Source of the DNA: Colius striatus
Taxonomy: Eukaryota > Chordata > Aves > Coliiformes > Coliidae
Length of the DNA stretch: 64,000 bases
Assembly (NCBI RefSeq): GCF_028858725.1
Contig: NC_084781.1
Location: 1,930,513 to 1,994,512 of the forward strand
Direction: 5' to 3'
Positions 12,901 to 24,540 of this stretch are shown piece after piece (the stretch's first letter is position 1; each line of letters starts with the position of its first letter). Both the position numbers and the translations under genes were made by a program. Under the pieces are notes generated by a model that made no database searches, was not told where the DNA came from, and saw only the letters and a program-made list of their open reading frames with translations.

Positions 12901-15900
12901 CACAAAATCATCATGAGCTGAAAGCTTTATTGCAGATGTGGAAGCAAAACCTGCCTGTCCTGCAACAGCGCAGGAAATTGCTCTTTGAAAAAGAGCAGGC
13001 AGAACAGTTTTAGACAATCTAGTTATGCCTTAAAGAGGCACTATACATCCAGAGCTTCCATCACCTCAACAGAAATTCCTCTTCAAGGTCTCTGAAAGTT
13101 GCTCTTCTTTTTGATTTAAAACCCTTTGTCCAGGTTGCCCATCTCAGCAGCAATTTGGGGGGTTTATTTTGGACTAAAGACCAAGTATTCTTCACAGAGA
13201 GGAACAGTAAAGAAAAACTCCAAGAAGAGTGATTTTGAACATGATTCTTTATTTTTCTGTTTGGAAAAGGCTATCAGACAGGAAAACAGGGGTGGGGGGT
13301 GTCTCTCCTTTGTCTCAGAGCTTTTCTGCTTGCTCAGATGTCCAACATGATATACACTTGAGTGGGAAAGAAATAAGTGCTCAGCCATCACTAGCAGGTT
13401 TTACTTTCTGTGACCCTACAAGCAGATATGGAGAGTGATGGAAGTGCTGACTTAACGTGTAAACCCCATCACCAGGACAGTGATTGGAGGGTGGATTGAC
13501 TGTGTATTGATGCAAAAGGCCACTCACCATTTTCCTAGCCATGGGCTGAGTAGTTTCAATAGAGCTTTCTCAAAGTCAAAGAATGAAAGTGTTGCACATT
13601 AAGTGTGAACCCCAAGGAGCAGTGGTTTTGTTTTTCACTAGTTGACTTCAGCCCACTAAGGTGGTGTGATAATTCAGAAACACAGCCACCTGTGCATCTC
13701 TGCTGCAAAGATTAACCTCGCCAGAATCTGGCAAATCACTGCTGGGGATTAGCCCTGTGGAATATATGCAGATGTCTCACATTGTAACACATCAGCACCC
13801 AAGAAAGCCATGTTGAAATTATAAGCTTGGATGGTGCAATAGCTTGAGACAGCTGGAAACATACCCCAGTCTCTCATCCTTATTTTGGATATCTTGAAGT
13901 GAAATAAAAATCACTGAGAGTCCAAATGAGCTCCTTAACAGACTTCATTATCTTTGAGACTATCTTTCTCTGCACAATCCCCAGCTAGCCTAGACAGCAG
14001 TGATACCAGTAACTAGATGAATCGGTCTTATGAGGCGAGGAACATTTAGAAGCCACTGAGAATATTGCACTGAGAATTTTGGTATCTGATTGTAATAGCA
14101 GTTGGAGGAGGAAAACAGGTTAGGTAACTGGCACAAAATGAATTCATGTGTGTCAAGGCTGTGTGGCAATTCTAAAGCTTGGACAACAAAGACAAATGGA
14201 CTAACTATCCAGTCACACAGTCCCACTGCATGTTGTCTACACTTTCGTAGTTATATCTATCAGTAAAAGTGATGTGTGTATCAGCCCACAGAGACAGGGA
14301 CACTGAACACAGTTCTCTGCTTTGAGGCCACTATTTGCTCCCAGAGTTACTTCTCACCACTACAGCAACTATCCTAAGAAATCATGCTAAGTAACATGAT
14401 TTTAAGTTTCACTCAGGAGTCGAGGTGTTGCAGGGAAGATCAACACATAGCCACAAGAGAGAAAAAAATGAAAGCCAGGAAGTGTGTCAGCAGACAATAG
14501 GCTGAGGGTCTGCACATACAAACTCAGCCCCAGTTTCACCTCTGCAACAGGAGTATTTGAAACTTGGCTTAAGTTAAAGATGTTCACCTCCTGATGCATC
14601 CCAACAGATTGTACCATGCCAGCATGTTCAGTCTGTATCTTTATTTCTTACTTTACTTGACATGTGGTGTATTTTGCAGCTTAATGACTATTTTAAGCCT
14701 CTTCATCACTGAAGAACGTCATCCTAGACGTGATGTAGCTCTGAGATGTATTTGAAGAGGTTCCAAAGCACAGAATTCATTCCAAGGCTAATATTACAAG
14801 AAAAAAAGGTCTGCTTTACTTGATCTGGAGGTATTTAAAGCTAGCTGCTATAAAGGAGTAAAAGATCTACCAGCCTCCTTCTATGGCATAAGCAGCAGCT
14901 TACAAGCAGTAAGCATCCTCTCAAAGAAAATAACTATGTAAGTGGAGATGCATCTCAGTTAACAGCAGAGGAATGGCTGCTGGAAGTTTAGCTACAAACA
15001 ACTGTGCACATTAAGTTCATCTCAGGCAGTTAACTCCACTGCCAGATGGGGCTAAATGTTTGTTATGTTATATGATAACATGGTATCAGATGATAAAAAT
15101 ACATGTAATAATCAAAAGACTATTAAGTGGAACAGCAGAGCAGTATGAGTAACGCTACCAGCCACTTGCATAATAGGAAATAAGGATTTAACATTTTGCC
15201 AAAATCTTTAAACACAGTGTCAGGAAACATATAAAGCCAAATTGAAACCAAGGATGAGTCAAAGCCATCTTTGCCTCTGCCTGAACTAAAAGGCCGTTTA
15301 GAGCCTTAGGAAGCAGTGCTCCTCAACTTCTACAGCACAGACAACGCTTGCAGCCCAAAGTTCTGTGGGTATCTTCATAATATTCTTCCCCAGAGCAACC
15401 AGTTGAGTTGTTTGCATAGAGGCAAGAAGTATGACACTGGCCATTTCAGAACAGCAATGCTCTCAAAATACATCAGCATCTATTACAAAAGGATTACAAA
15501 GATGCATTCTGCTCAGTACCCTCCAGTGAAAGAGGGAATTAACATGCTGTAGATGCCCTGTAGAAAACCTCCCATATGGTTATACTTTGAAAAGTATCCT
15601 TCTCATAACCCTAATTCCCACGTGAAGCAAGTTGCAAAAGCTTGCTCAATATACTTGAGGGCAACAAATCCCTCCAAACCTAGGAATTTCAGTCTCAAAA
15701 TGCCTTTTGTCTGGTTTGTGCATTTTACATTTAAGCAGATTTCCTGCTACATTAGGAATCCAGCTCTTCTCGTTCGTCTTCATTGGAGCCACTGTTGCTG
15801 AAAGAAGGATGTGGCAGACAGGGACAGGAGGCAGAAGGACTCTGGGGTGATCAGCTTGGTTGATGGTTACTATTTGGTCCCTTAACCTGAGAAATAAGGG

Positions 15901-18900
15901 CATTCTGAAGAACAAGGCAAGCATTTCAGAGGAAGGATTCATTTATCTAACATGCAGTACCATGAATTCCAATACAGGTAACAGACTTCAGTGCCTCTGA
16001 TTAGTGCAAGTTGTTCTTTGCAAATTCAAAGGTCTTGTATGTGCATACAACAAAAAGACTGATAAAAACACAAGCATGAGCACAGAGTCAGCAAGTGAGG
16101 GGACCCAGCAAATCACAAGCTGTGATTGAGGCCATAGAGGCAGCCACAGACAAGGCAGGGATACAGCAGTGCAAAATATTACATTGCATCAAGCCTGTGC
16201 TCTGGCAGGGCCATTCATCTCCTGCCATTGTTATTGGTAAATTGCTTCCGAGAAAGCGGCTGTTGCCCTGAACAGAATATCCACAGACTGACTAGCTTTG
16301 TTGCAGAGCAAGTATTGATGCAATTTGAACAAGACAGTATTTATCAGGAGTGACAGGGGCAAGAACACTTCCCCCCACCCCCCCAACTCCTTGTTTTTAA
16401 AGCCTCCAGTGAGTCTCTCTTGCTGCGACATGATGCGCTGTCCCAGGCCTATACTTTGCATATCCACATGAACACCTGAACTTCATTCTGTGATCATCAT
16501 CAAGAATTCACTGGGTCTCTTCTGAGGTCTGGCTCTTGCCCAGGTAAAGTCCACAGCACCATGCATATTTGTGTCCTAAGGCTGAGCCGCTAAATCATCA
16601 CAAATACAAAATCCCAACTCTTTTGGCTGGCTACCAAGGAAAAAGCCTTCTCTGCTACTTGACATTTCCAGTGCTGAGGCTACGAGGCTCTACTTAAAGA
16701 CTCTGGAAATGAAGCAGTTATTTGAAACCCTGCAACTCAAACTACTTAAAGGCACTTAATCTTATTCCAACAACCCAAATGGGAGCTACGAGCATCCTGC
16801 TCCATTCAAGAGTAATAACCGGTTTCCACAATAACTTGCACCCTCAACAATTTCTCAGTTTCCCCTTTTTCTTGACAGGCAGCAACACTCAAGTACAGGC
16901 ACAAGCACTGCTAAACCCTACACTTAAAGAATTACTCTTTGGCCAACACCATTACACAAGCTACCATGCTTAGCTTGGATCCCAACGCTGTTCCGTTCTT
17001 TAGGGCTTCTAAACGCGTTTGTGATCTCGCTGCGTACAACGAAACGAGCCATCAAATTCAATTTCTCCAGCAAGAAGCTTTGATAAATTATGCAGGGAGA
17101 GACTCACGTTCAAATGCTGAGATATACTCACTGGGAACTGAAACTACAGGTTTGAATCAACATCTTTTTTGCATTTAATCTTTTGAGAGGAATACTTAGC
17201 AGATTAAAGCAAATCTGCCCCTCTCTATTTCAGAGCTGCAATTATTGTTAAGACTACCAGCGTAAGTCAACCAGCATTTGCTATTAGTGAATTACACTAA
17301 TTCATCTAGACTCCTCTAGGACCATTTTTTGGCAAGTCACTAGTCCCAGTATGAATGGGAAAAAATTAAACACCGATGGAAAAACCTTGCTTCTTAACTT
17401 CAACCTGGTGACGTGTCACGCCAAGCCCAAAACCATATAGAGAATCTGGTGATTAAAAGCTTTATGCCGGAGGTTACTGTGCATCTAAGCAGAGACCAGC
17501 TTCTGTTGTGAATATGCAATCCAAATCCTCTTGAAATCTACCATGAGTGTATAATGTTTATTGTAACAGATGGTATCAGCAAGCTTTTTCTATTTGTTGC
17601 TATCACTTCACACTACGCAGTGACATCATAACTAGTGGGATTCATCAACTCAAAATCCAAAAGGGAAGGGACAAAGCTTTTGGCAGAGAGATAGAGCTAA
17701 AAATAGCATAAGAGCCTTTAAAGAAAAGCCCAAAGATTAAAAATGCAAATGTTTGGCTTTTGATTTAAGCATCTCAGTAGTGAATTTAGCATAGGGCAAC
17801 CCTGGGAAAACACCAAGTCCTTTACCAAACCGCTGTTTCATCTTTGCAACAACATCATCAGAAGCGGATTTTTAACGGCTCCTCACTGCCTATTTTAGTG
17901 CTTTGAGGTGGCAGATTAAAGCAGCCAAGCACACTATTTGTGTGAGAACATGCAAGCCCCTGTTATAGGAGAGACTCAACAGAATACTAACTCTCCCTAC
18001 TGCAAGAATTGCAAAAGTCACTGACCAACAGCTCAGAACCATCCCACATCTGAAAACACAACCCAAGCAGGAAAGGTTTGCTGGAGGGGGAAAAAAAAAG
18101 ACCTAAAAAAGCAAGGGGAGCTTTCAAGGTTAAACACCACTTTTGTTTAAACATGAAGTTGTAAGATGATAATTAGCTACTCTTAAATGGAAACTTTGCT
18201 AAGTACCAACCTATTGTTACAGTAAGGAGGAAACACAGCACCTCTGTGTGTGTGTCTGTCTCTCTGTCCTTGACTCACATCAAAATACACTTCTGACTGT
18301 TGTAATTTTGTTAGAGAGAAGCTTACTGTATGAAATTACTTAAATGCATCTCTGTCACTGAGCCAAAGCCTGGAATCCAAATGCTGATTCCCAGTTATCG
18401 GCCACATTGCGCCTCTGCGTGATACCGTGTGTTAGACACACCATCAGTAGTCAAGGTGAACCATAACCCTACTGACAAGTCAGTGCCTTACCCCAGAGAT
18501 AAGACACACAAAGCTTTATGGAGACAAGCAGTACAGAACAGTCAGCTCCCATCTTCCAGGTTTTTTGGGCTGGGTTATTTGCAGGCTGTATCCAAGTTAC
18601 ACTGGCAATTTCTAAGCCCTTCGTATTCGATGACTTGAAAAACCCGAACCCAGAGTCATCATTTCATAATGATTTTCAGCTCATCTCAAACCACACAAAA
18701 GCCACCTGAGCCAACTAATTCTTGACTCTGTAAAACTCTCTGAAGCTCATGGCTGCATGGAATAAGGACTTCAGAGCCTGTCTCACCAACTGAAAGGCTT
18801 GTCTAGCCACTGCAACCTGCCATACCACTCACCTGTGTGGGACATCCTAGTAGTTGAACTAAGTGCTGAAGCTTTCAAAGGTTCAGAAGGTTCATATATT

Positions 18901-21900
18901 TTAATATAAGTATGGGGCTGATCTCTCAAACACATTCTTCTCCCCACTGGCCATATACAAAACATCCCCTGTAATACTTTGAAATGAAGCGCTGGTAAGC
19001 AGCTTAGCTGCACATGCTTCTGGTCAGGTGGACACCTGATTACATAAAGCCAAGAAGGCTGTTTTGCTGCTAGAAAGATCAGTTTAAACACCATAGCATT
19101 TAAACACATTAGCTTTCTGATCCCTCAGCTCAGGTTGGAACTACAAATGTCCATAAAGGGGAAATTTGGTGTATTAATTAGAACTGATGGACTATTTAAC
19201 AGCCAAAATGTGAACCTAATACATCTAGTGTTGAACAAGTTTAAGAAGTGTTACCTACATGCAAGACACGTGGAGCATATCCCTGCTTACAGCCACAGGC
19301 ATTCCTACCTTAAAAGAAGTGTAACTCTAACACTAAGATATCCCTCTAAAACCCCAGTTGGGGGTTATTTCTCATGAAATGCCTGTTTCCTTGTGCCTTG
19401 TCTCTCAGGAGCAAAGGTTCATTTGTTTCTTTCCCCTCCAGCAGCCAACCTGAAGGACAAGGTTCCCCATTTACCTAACAGCAGTAACACACCCAAGTTT
19501 CCTTTTAACCTGTGTCCAAAGAGAAGCCATCAGCCCTCCTGCATCAAAGGGAAAACAGGTATGTCATTCTGATAGACGACAGAGAAACCTGATCATTTAC
19601 TCTGCTCACAACTTCCTTCTTAGTGCTTTATAATTCAACACTAGTAATCATACCATAAACAGAAAAAAGATATGGAAGAGTTACTACCAGACCTGGCACA
19701 ACGTTGTCAACCCATTTCCTCTCCCCACCAACCTGACACTTTGTTGGCACCTACAGCAAAAACTGGAAATGGAAATACCAGAATGGAAAGTGTAAAATTA
19801 ATAGAGTTCAAGTGGCCTAAGGAGTCCTTTTAAGGTAAACATCAAAGGTAAAACGTGCCATTTCCCTGTGACAAAGTGGCTGCTAGTAGAGAAAGCAGAG
19901 CATGCCCATTACAGGTGCACTTGTGGAGAAAAAGGACAATCTCACAAGTTGAAGTACAGTTCCAAATTAAGAAGCCTGAGCAGAATGGTTTCTAGGCCAC
20001 TGCAAGTATTTGAAGCATTCCAATTAAGAGCAAGCATGATCTTAAATTAACAACATGTTTCAGAGGTGCTGACTGCATGAACTAAAAATCAATGAGACCA
20101 AGTTTTATTGGAGGTAAGCAGGATGAGAGCAAAGCATCCGAAGGATTACGTCGATTTAGAAAACCTGAGTGGTTAATGACAAGGGTCTGAAACCAAGTGT
20201 AGAAACAAGAGGTAAGAGCTTTATTGTTCTAACAAGAAAAAGGTATCTGGGGAGAGTGCATTTCTGTTTTCAAATGAAGAGCCAGGTTATGATTTAAGTA
20301 CCTTTGGAGAAGCAGATGCTGCAGTCAAAATAACTTGTGTTTACAAGAGGTCATACCTAAAGCCACACACACATGGCAAAAGCAATGGTAGAATTTCTGC
20401 AAGCAACATCTAGAGAGGAGCCTAATTGGCATAAAGAACACAGACACAGCACTAATCCTTCCCTGCACTATAAGGTGCTGAAGGAGCAGCAGTATGTAAT
20501 GGTAACAAAACTCACAACAAGCAAAAGCCACCTCCAGAAGAGGTTTTGAGTAACTCTCAGGCGATGCAACAAAGATATTGCTCAAAAAAATTCATTTAAA
20601 CCTCCTAAGTAACATTTAAGAGAGGTCATAAATACTCCACGTGAAACAAGGAGAGCTGAAGGCCTCCTCCAAAGCACAGAGCTTACCTTCAAGTGGCATT
20701 CTACAATGCAGCAGAAATTCCAGAACCTCTCTGCAATATCAGATGTCCACTTGATTTGCTCTATTTCCTGTTAGGTATCTTTGCTTCAGAGAGGCTTTTG
20801 CTCAGGCTTAGGGGAGGCACTGCATATAACCACTTGCATCTGAAAGGGTATTGCCTCACACTTACTGGGAAGTGAAGCTTTAGGAACCAAAAGCAAACTA
20901 AAGGCCACATGCTCAAGACTGGAATTTTACTGAGCTGCTTCTACTCAGGACTTCCAACACCGAAGTGGAAATTTCCCCTAGGTGGAGTTCTTTGTTCAAT
21001 GCAGCAGGCAATTAGAAGTCCCTAAGGTCTGCAGAAATGGCACAAGGCTGATATTTTTGTCAGTGACAATTTAAGCAAATAATACAAGACCTAGAACACC
21101 AAATGCATGATTCTGCTGTGAATCACTGTTGGGTTTTTTTCCCCCCTCACCCCAAATCTTGCTAATTTGAAACAGATAAGGAACAGGCAAAAGTATTCAG
21201 GATAGTTTTGGAAAGACCACTGAAACCAAACATGTTTTAAAAAGCAATGTCGAGTCTGTACTGGCTTGGATTTGATTACACAAAAAGGTCAAGTGATAAA
21301 AAAGAAACTTTGCATCTTTAAAGGCCTTGAGGGCACAGATGAAGTAGTTTATCATTGGAATACAGATCAAATTAGAATAGATTTGTTTTTCCAGATGGCA
21401 TCAGTGCTCTATTTGAAGTTGTCGGGGACTTCACAAGCGAAAGACAGCAGTCACTGGATCCAGACACAAGCCTAGGACACATGCTACTATGGAAGGAAAA
21501 CCATGAATGGCTGGGTAGCAATGATTTCTCTAAGCTCTTCTATCCAAACTCAGTAGGAAGAGAGATTTGTCCAAGGTTATCTGCCATCAGCACAGGATGA
21601 TCTCAAAGGGCGACTCTGACAGAGCCCTTTGAACACCCTATTTGAGGGTTCATATACCAATAACTGTAACAAAACCCCAAATAAAAACCTACCAGTCCTC
21701 TTCCTCCGGGCAAGAACGAAAGAAAAACAAATTGTAGCTGATAAGACGATTAGTGGGTGTTCTAGGGACAGGGAGCTAAGATAATCAAGAGACAGAAAAT
21801 CCACCTAATGGGACTGTGCCAATCCAACTAAACCAATAATTGCAGCCCTTGCTACGCATTTTCCTTAACTCCAGAACACTTCCAAACACCATCTTCATTA

Positions 21901-24280
21901 CTGGAGAAAAAAAATGTAAGTCTCTTGTATATTTTTCATCACCTGATAGCATCCATTAACAACCACAGCTTAAAACCCACCAACAGTAACCATTTCGCTT
22001 CCTAAGCTCTGCATCAAAGCTACTACTCTGGCAGCAATAGAGATTCAGGAACTGCAGTCCCCCTGAGACGAGGCAACGGGAGGGGATGCAGCAAAAATGT
22101 CACAGTTGACATTTGATGTCAGCAGATTAAGGTGGCTGTTGTGGCTTTCAGAGCATGCAAATTCTGCTGCATGGAGAGATGGAAGAGGCACAGAGGAGAG
22201 GTTGGTGCATAACATAACCCTATGCTCGTATCAGGTTGTGTCAGGGTGGACTGAGCTGCTGCAGGTTGGGAGCAAACCCCAAGCCTGTAAAACCAATCCC
22301 ATTACAGGCACTGCCATCCTCTGAAAAAGAGAGTGGCAGAAACAATTTCATTTCAAACCCTTTCAAAGAAGCCACCACCCTCTCCTGGGGTGCTGAGGTG
22401 TGACACTGCTGCTCTCCCCTCTCTGCCAAACCCTTTGCCAACCCGTCAGTCCTGGGATCTGCTTCAGATGGACTCAAGGCTTCGGAATAAAATGACTGCT
22501 GGGTTTGTTTTCCAACTTGGCATTTTGTAACATGTGTCACCATAAGCAGCAGCTTCCAGAAGGGATGTGCCTGAATTTCTCTCGGATATGCCAGAGGAAG
22601 CAACTTACTGCTGGAGGAGTTCCCAAGCAGGTGCAGGAGATCAGATTCAACACGGCCACCGCCAAGCAGCCAAGACAGTCCCTGACCAAGGCAGGGCCAA
22701 GTAACCTGACCCTGGCATCAGCTGGATTCCCTGTCGAGTCTTTAAGCCATCTTTGCTGTGAGATAACCTCCCCACAAGTCTGTCCAAAGACAATGACTGC
22801 AACAGCCCATTGATTTAGAAAGATTTAATGGAAAGACTGGTACAAAGTAGGGGCAATACCATCCCTCAGTAGCAGCTGAACAGCCAGAAGTTATTGACTA
22901 GTCTCATCTCACATTAAAAATATTCAAGAACCATGTCTATAGCCAGTCAGTAATTACCCCCAGCTCAGGGCTTTTTGCATTACACAAAAGTAGATGTTCT
23001 GCTTAACCAAGCTTGTTAAATTTTAGCCTTAACTGTCAAGTCAAGCCATTCACAAGCAGTCACAAGCCTGTTCTTTAGGCATCCCTAAAAAACTCAGAAC
23101 CAACACAAAAACAGGTGGACCTTGTTTTGCAATTCCAAACAACGTTCTGGCATAGATTGTTCAGCTCCATCTACGTGCCATGTTTGGAGCTCTGTGTGTA
23201 CTTTGCTCTTTGTTTTGCTGTTTCACTTCCAATACATTGGTTACAGAGGGAAGTTTTTACACCCACAAGACTTTTTTTGCCCATCCATCTTGTTGTTTAG
23301 ATGGTTAGATGATACAAAGTTTTTGGGTTTATTAATAAAGTCACAATTTCCCTGTCCAATTGATACACAGAGATAACAAATGTATTTCTGTACATATATA
23401 TGTGCACAGATAGACAATAATTGCGACATCTAAGCAATTTATCTCAGTTACACATAGCTAGAGCATCCCCTCCAAAAGATAAGCTTAGAAGACAATGATT
23501 TTATTTGGGATCAAGCAGAGAGTAACCAAATAGATTCGTTTAACCGAGGCTTTCCTCTATGAAACTGCCCTCTAATACTCTTCTAAGCTTCTAGACCAAT
23601 CTGAAGCTTGCAGTTCTTGCTACCGTGCAGAGATCGCCTCTCAAAAGCAAAGAAAAAACCCCACACCAACAACCCCACGCATGCCAGTGAAACGAAGCTG
23701 CTAAACCATGCGATCTTTGGCCAGATAAGAGGCCTGCGGTATCTGGTTGGAACGCTTCCCTAAAAACAAGGGGAAAAACACCAACCCATCACCGCCTACC
23801 CCTTGAAGGTCTTACAGAAGCTGCTCACCCTCCAGGTCTTTCCCTGCAAGCTGAGATACCCTGAACGCGCCACTTTATCTTCCACCTTCACAACCGCAGC
23901 CCCGCTGCGGGCTGACCCCAGGCGATAACACAGTCCCCACCCCGCGCTAAATCGCCGTCCGCAAGGGGAGAAAACACCCCGGTAAGACGGCGAGAAAGTC
24001 CCACCAAGGCTAAAGCGGAGCCCAGCTTCCCCCCGCGGCCTCTCCTCCAGCCCGGTCCCCTCCGCCCCCGGGGGAGCCCGCTCGGAGCGCGGCCGCGCCC
24101 GCTTGTGCCCTCACCGCCCACAGGAGAAGGGCAGCGGCGCGCAGCCCGCCAAGGCCGGCCCGTGTCCCTGCTCACCTCGATGTAGCCGGCGAAGGTGGCC
24201 GCGGGGCCGGCGAGCCCCAGGAGAAGCAGGAGGGGAAAGCGCAGCCCGGACTCCATCGCTGCCGCCGCCGCCGCCGTCAT
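794..24280 (-). CDS. APLP2: APLP2, amyloid beta precursor-like protein 2, first three coding exons (5' part)
   Basis: APLP2 is a type I membrane glycoprotein of the APP family that binds heparin and metals and is processed by secretases. Three minus-strand exons join in frame: 24,280-24,176 (35 codons), 2,168-1,995 (58 codons) and 923-794 (43 codons plus one base). All internal junctions are canonical GT-AG. The translation matches the vertebrate APLP2 N-terminus: signal peptide ending near Ala31, then [37 protein letters not shown] and LQITNV.EANQ.VSID.WC. Six cysteines (about residues 56, 80, 91, 116, 123, 135) fit the growth-factor-like part of the E1 domain. The copper-binding domain and everything after it lie off the left edge, so the gene is partial here because of the window, not by mutation. 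Symbol assignment is from remembered human sequence; APP and APLP1 differ clearly at these residues. Confidence 0.95.
924..1994 (-). other. APLP2 intron 2
   Basis: This intron is 1.07 kb between exons 2 and 3. Short open frames occur on both strands but have no splice-site support or recognisable content. I see nothing else in it. Confidence 0.85.
1995..2168 (-). CDS. APLP2: APLP2 coding exon 2 (E1, growth-factor-like domain)
   Basis: The exon has 58 codons, phase 0 to 0, with acceptor ...cttcacag| and donor CAGGAG|gtgagt. It carries Cys56, Cys80 and Cys91 of the disulfide-bonded growth-factor-like domain and the conserved NIQTGKWEP stretch. It is nearly identical to human APLP2 here; small differences are [15 protein letters not shown] against the human DPTGTKSCFETKEEV. 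Confidence 0.96.
3132..3240. repeat. two-copy tandem duplication, 55-bp unit
   Basis: Copy 1 runs 3,132-3,186 and copy 2 3,187-3,240. Both begin with cttcagacaaggc and end with caccactg. They differ by a handful of substitutions (for example gcggatt versus gcagatt, cacagaggc versus catagaggt) and a one-base deletion. The divergence is low, suggesting a fairly recent duplication within APLP2 intron 1. Confidence 0.9.
3704..3985 (-). mobile_element. CR1 LINE 3' fragment
   Basis: It begins with agaatcacagaatc followed by gggttggaagggatctc, the reverse complement of the avian CR1 3' end. It continues through 'cccctgccagagcagcagcacctagagcagg', 'aactcatccagctgggttgggatgtctccag' and 'cttccttggaacctcttgtattcc' blocks, all CR1-like. 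It is 5'-truncated, as is usual. Edges are approximate. Confidence 0.88.
5823..5860 (-). mobile_element. short CR1 3'-end remnant
   Basis: Only the terminal piece remains: cacagaatct followed by gggttggaagggacctca. This fits a CR1 3' end in minus orientation, heavily truncated. Confidence 0.7.
7199..7383 (+). mobile_element. CR1 LINE 3' fragment
   Basis: The order of CR1 blocks is in the forward direction: 'gaaaagcttcttccctc', 'ggttgtggaggctccttctctggagacattcaaa', 'cagctggatgagttcctgtgtgac', 'ctggcagggggctgcactggatgag' and a terminal 'ttctgtgattg'. Confidence 0.87.
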
Positions 24281-24540
24281 CCGCCGCCGCCCCAACGCTA
24301 CTGCGGCCTCAGCGCCCCCTCAGCACGGCACCGGGAGCCGCCTCGCGAGGCCCCGCCCCGCCGGCCGCGCGGGCCTATCAGGGAGCAGTGCCGGGCTGAC
24401 GTCACGCGGCCCGGCCGCCGATAGGCACCGCCCCTGCTCCCGCCGAGGAAGCCACGCCCCTCATCCCGCCAACGACCAATAGGAAGCGGCGCGGGAAGAC
24501 GCTCCGCCTCCAGCCGGAAAATGGCGGCCAGACGTGAGGG
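23900..24540 (-). promoter_or_regulatory. CpG-island promoter of APLP2
   Basis: This GC- and CpG-rich block surrounds APLP2 exon 1. Upstream of the start codon (higher coordinates) it holds a GC box (24,351-24,360, ccccgccccg), a perfect palindromic CRE TGACGTCA (24,397-24,404), a further GC box near 24,427, and a CCAAT box (24,476-24,480). No TATA box is seen, typical of housekeeping-type APP-family promoters. Next to it, at 24,514-24,527, is an ETS site (CCGGAA) fused to an AAAATGGCGGCC YY1-like motif. That pairing often marks a transcription start and may serve a divergent plus-strand transcript. Confidence 0.8.
24176..24280 (-). CDS. APLP2: APLP2 coding exon 1 (signal peptide)
   Basis: The exon encodes 35 residues: an alanine run, a [11 protein letters not shown] hydrophobic core and GYIE, with predicted cleavage after Ala31. 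The donor is GAG|gtgagc. The ATG at 24,280 gives the same length (35 residues) as the human exon. A second in-frame ATG at 24,256 (residue 9) has the better Kozak context (G at -3, G at +4) and would also leave a complete signal peptide, so either may be used. The GCC-repeat coding the alanines could vary in length between individuals. Confidence 0.9.

Larger units (their letters stand above)
2169..24175 (-). other. APLP2 intron 1 (22 kb)
   Basis: This is one long first intron between the signal-peptide exon and exon 2. It holds a 55-bp tandem duplication (3,132-3,240), three CR1 pieces (3,704-3,985; 5,823-5,860; 7,199-7,383) and a few short CA/GT runs. The open frames inside it are short, scattered and lack convincing splice signals, so no nested gene is called. 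Long first introns of this kind commonly carry enhancers, but no specific element could be identified by eye. Confidence 0.85.

Noticed and set aside
15061..15095. Small AT-rich inverted repeat (tgttatgttatatgataaca)
   Set aside because: It is short and AT-rich, with no flanking structure expected of a miRNA hairpin or transposon end.
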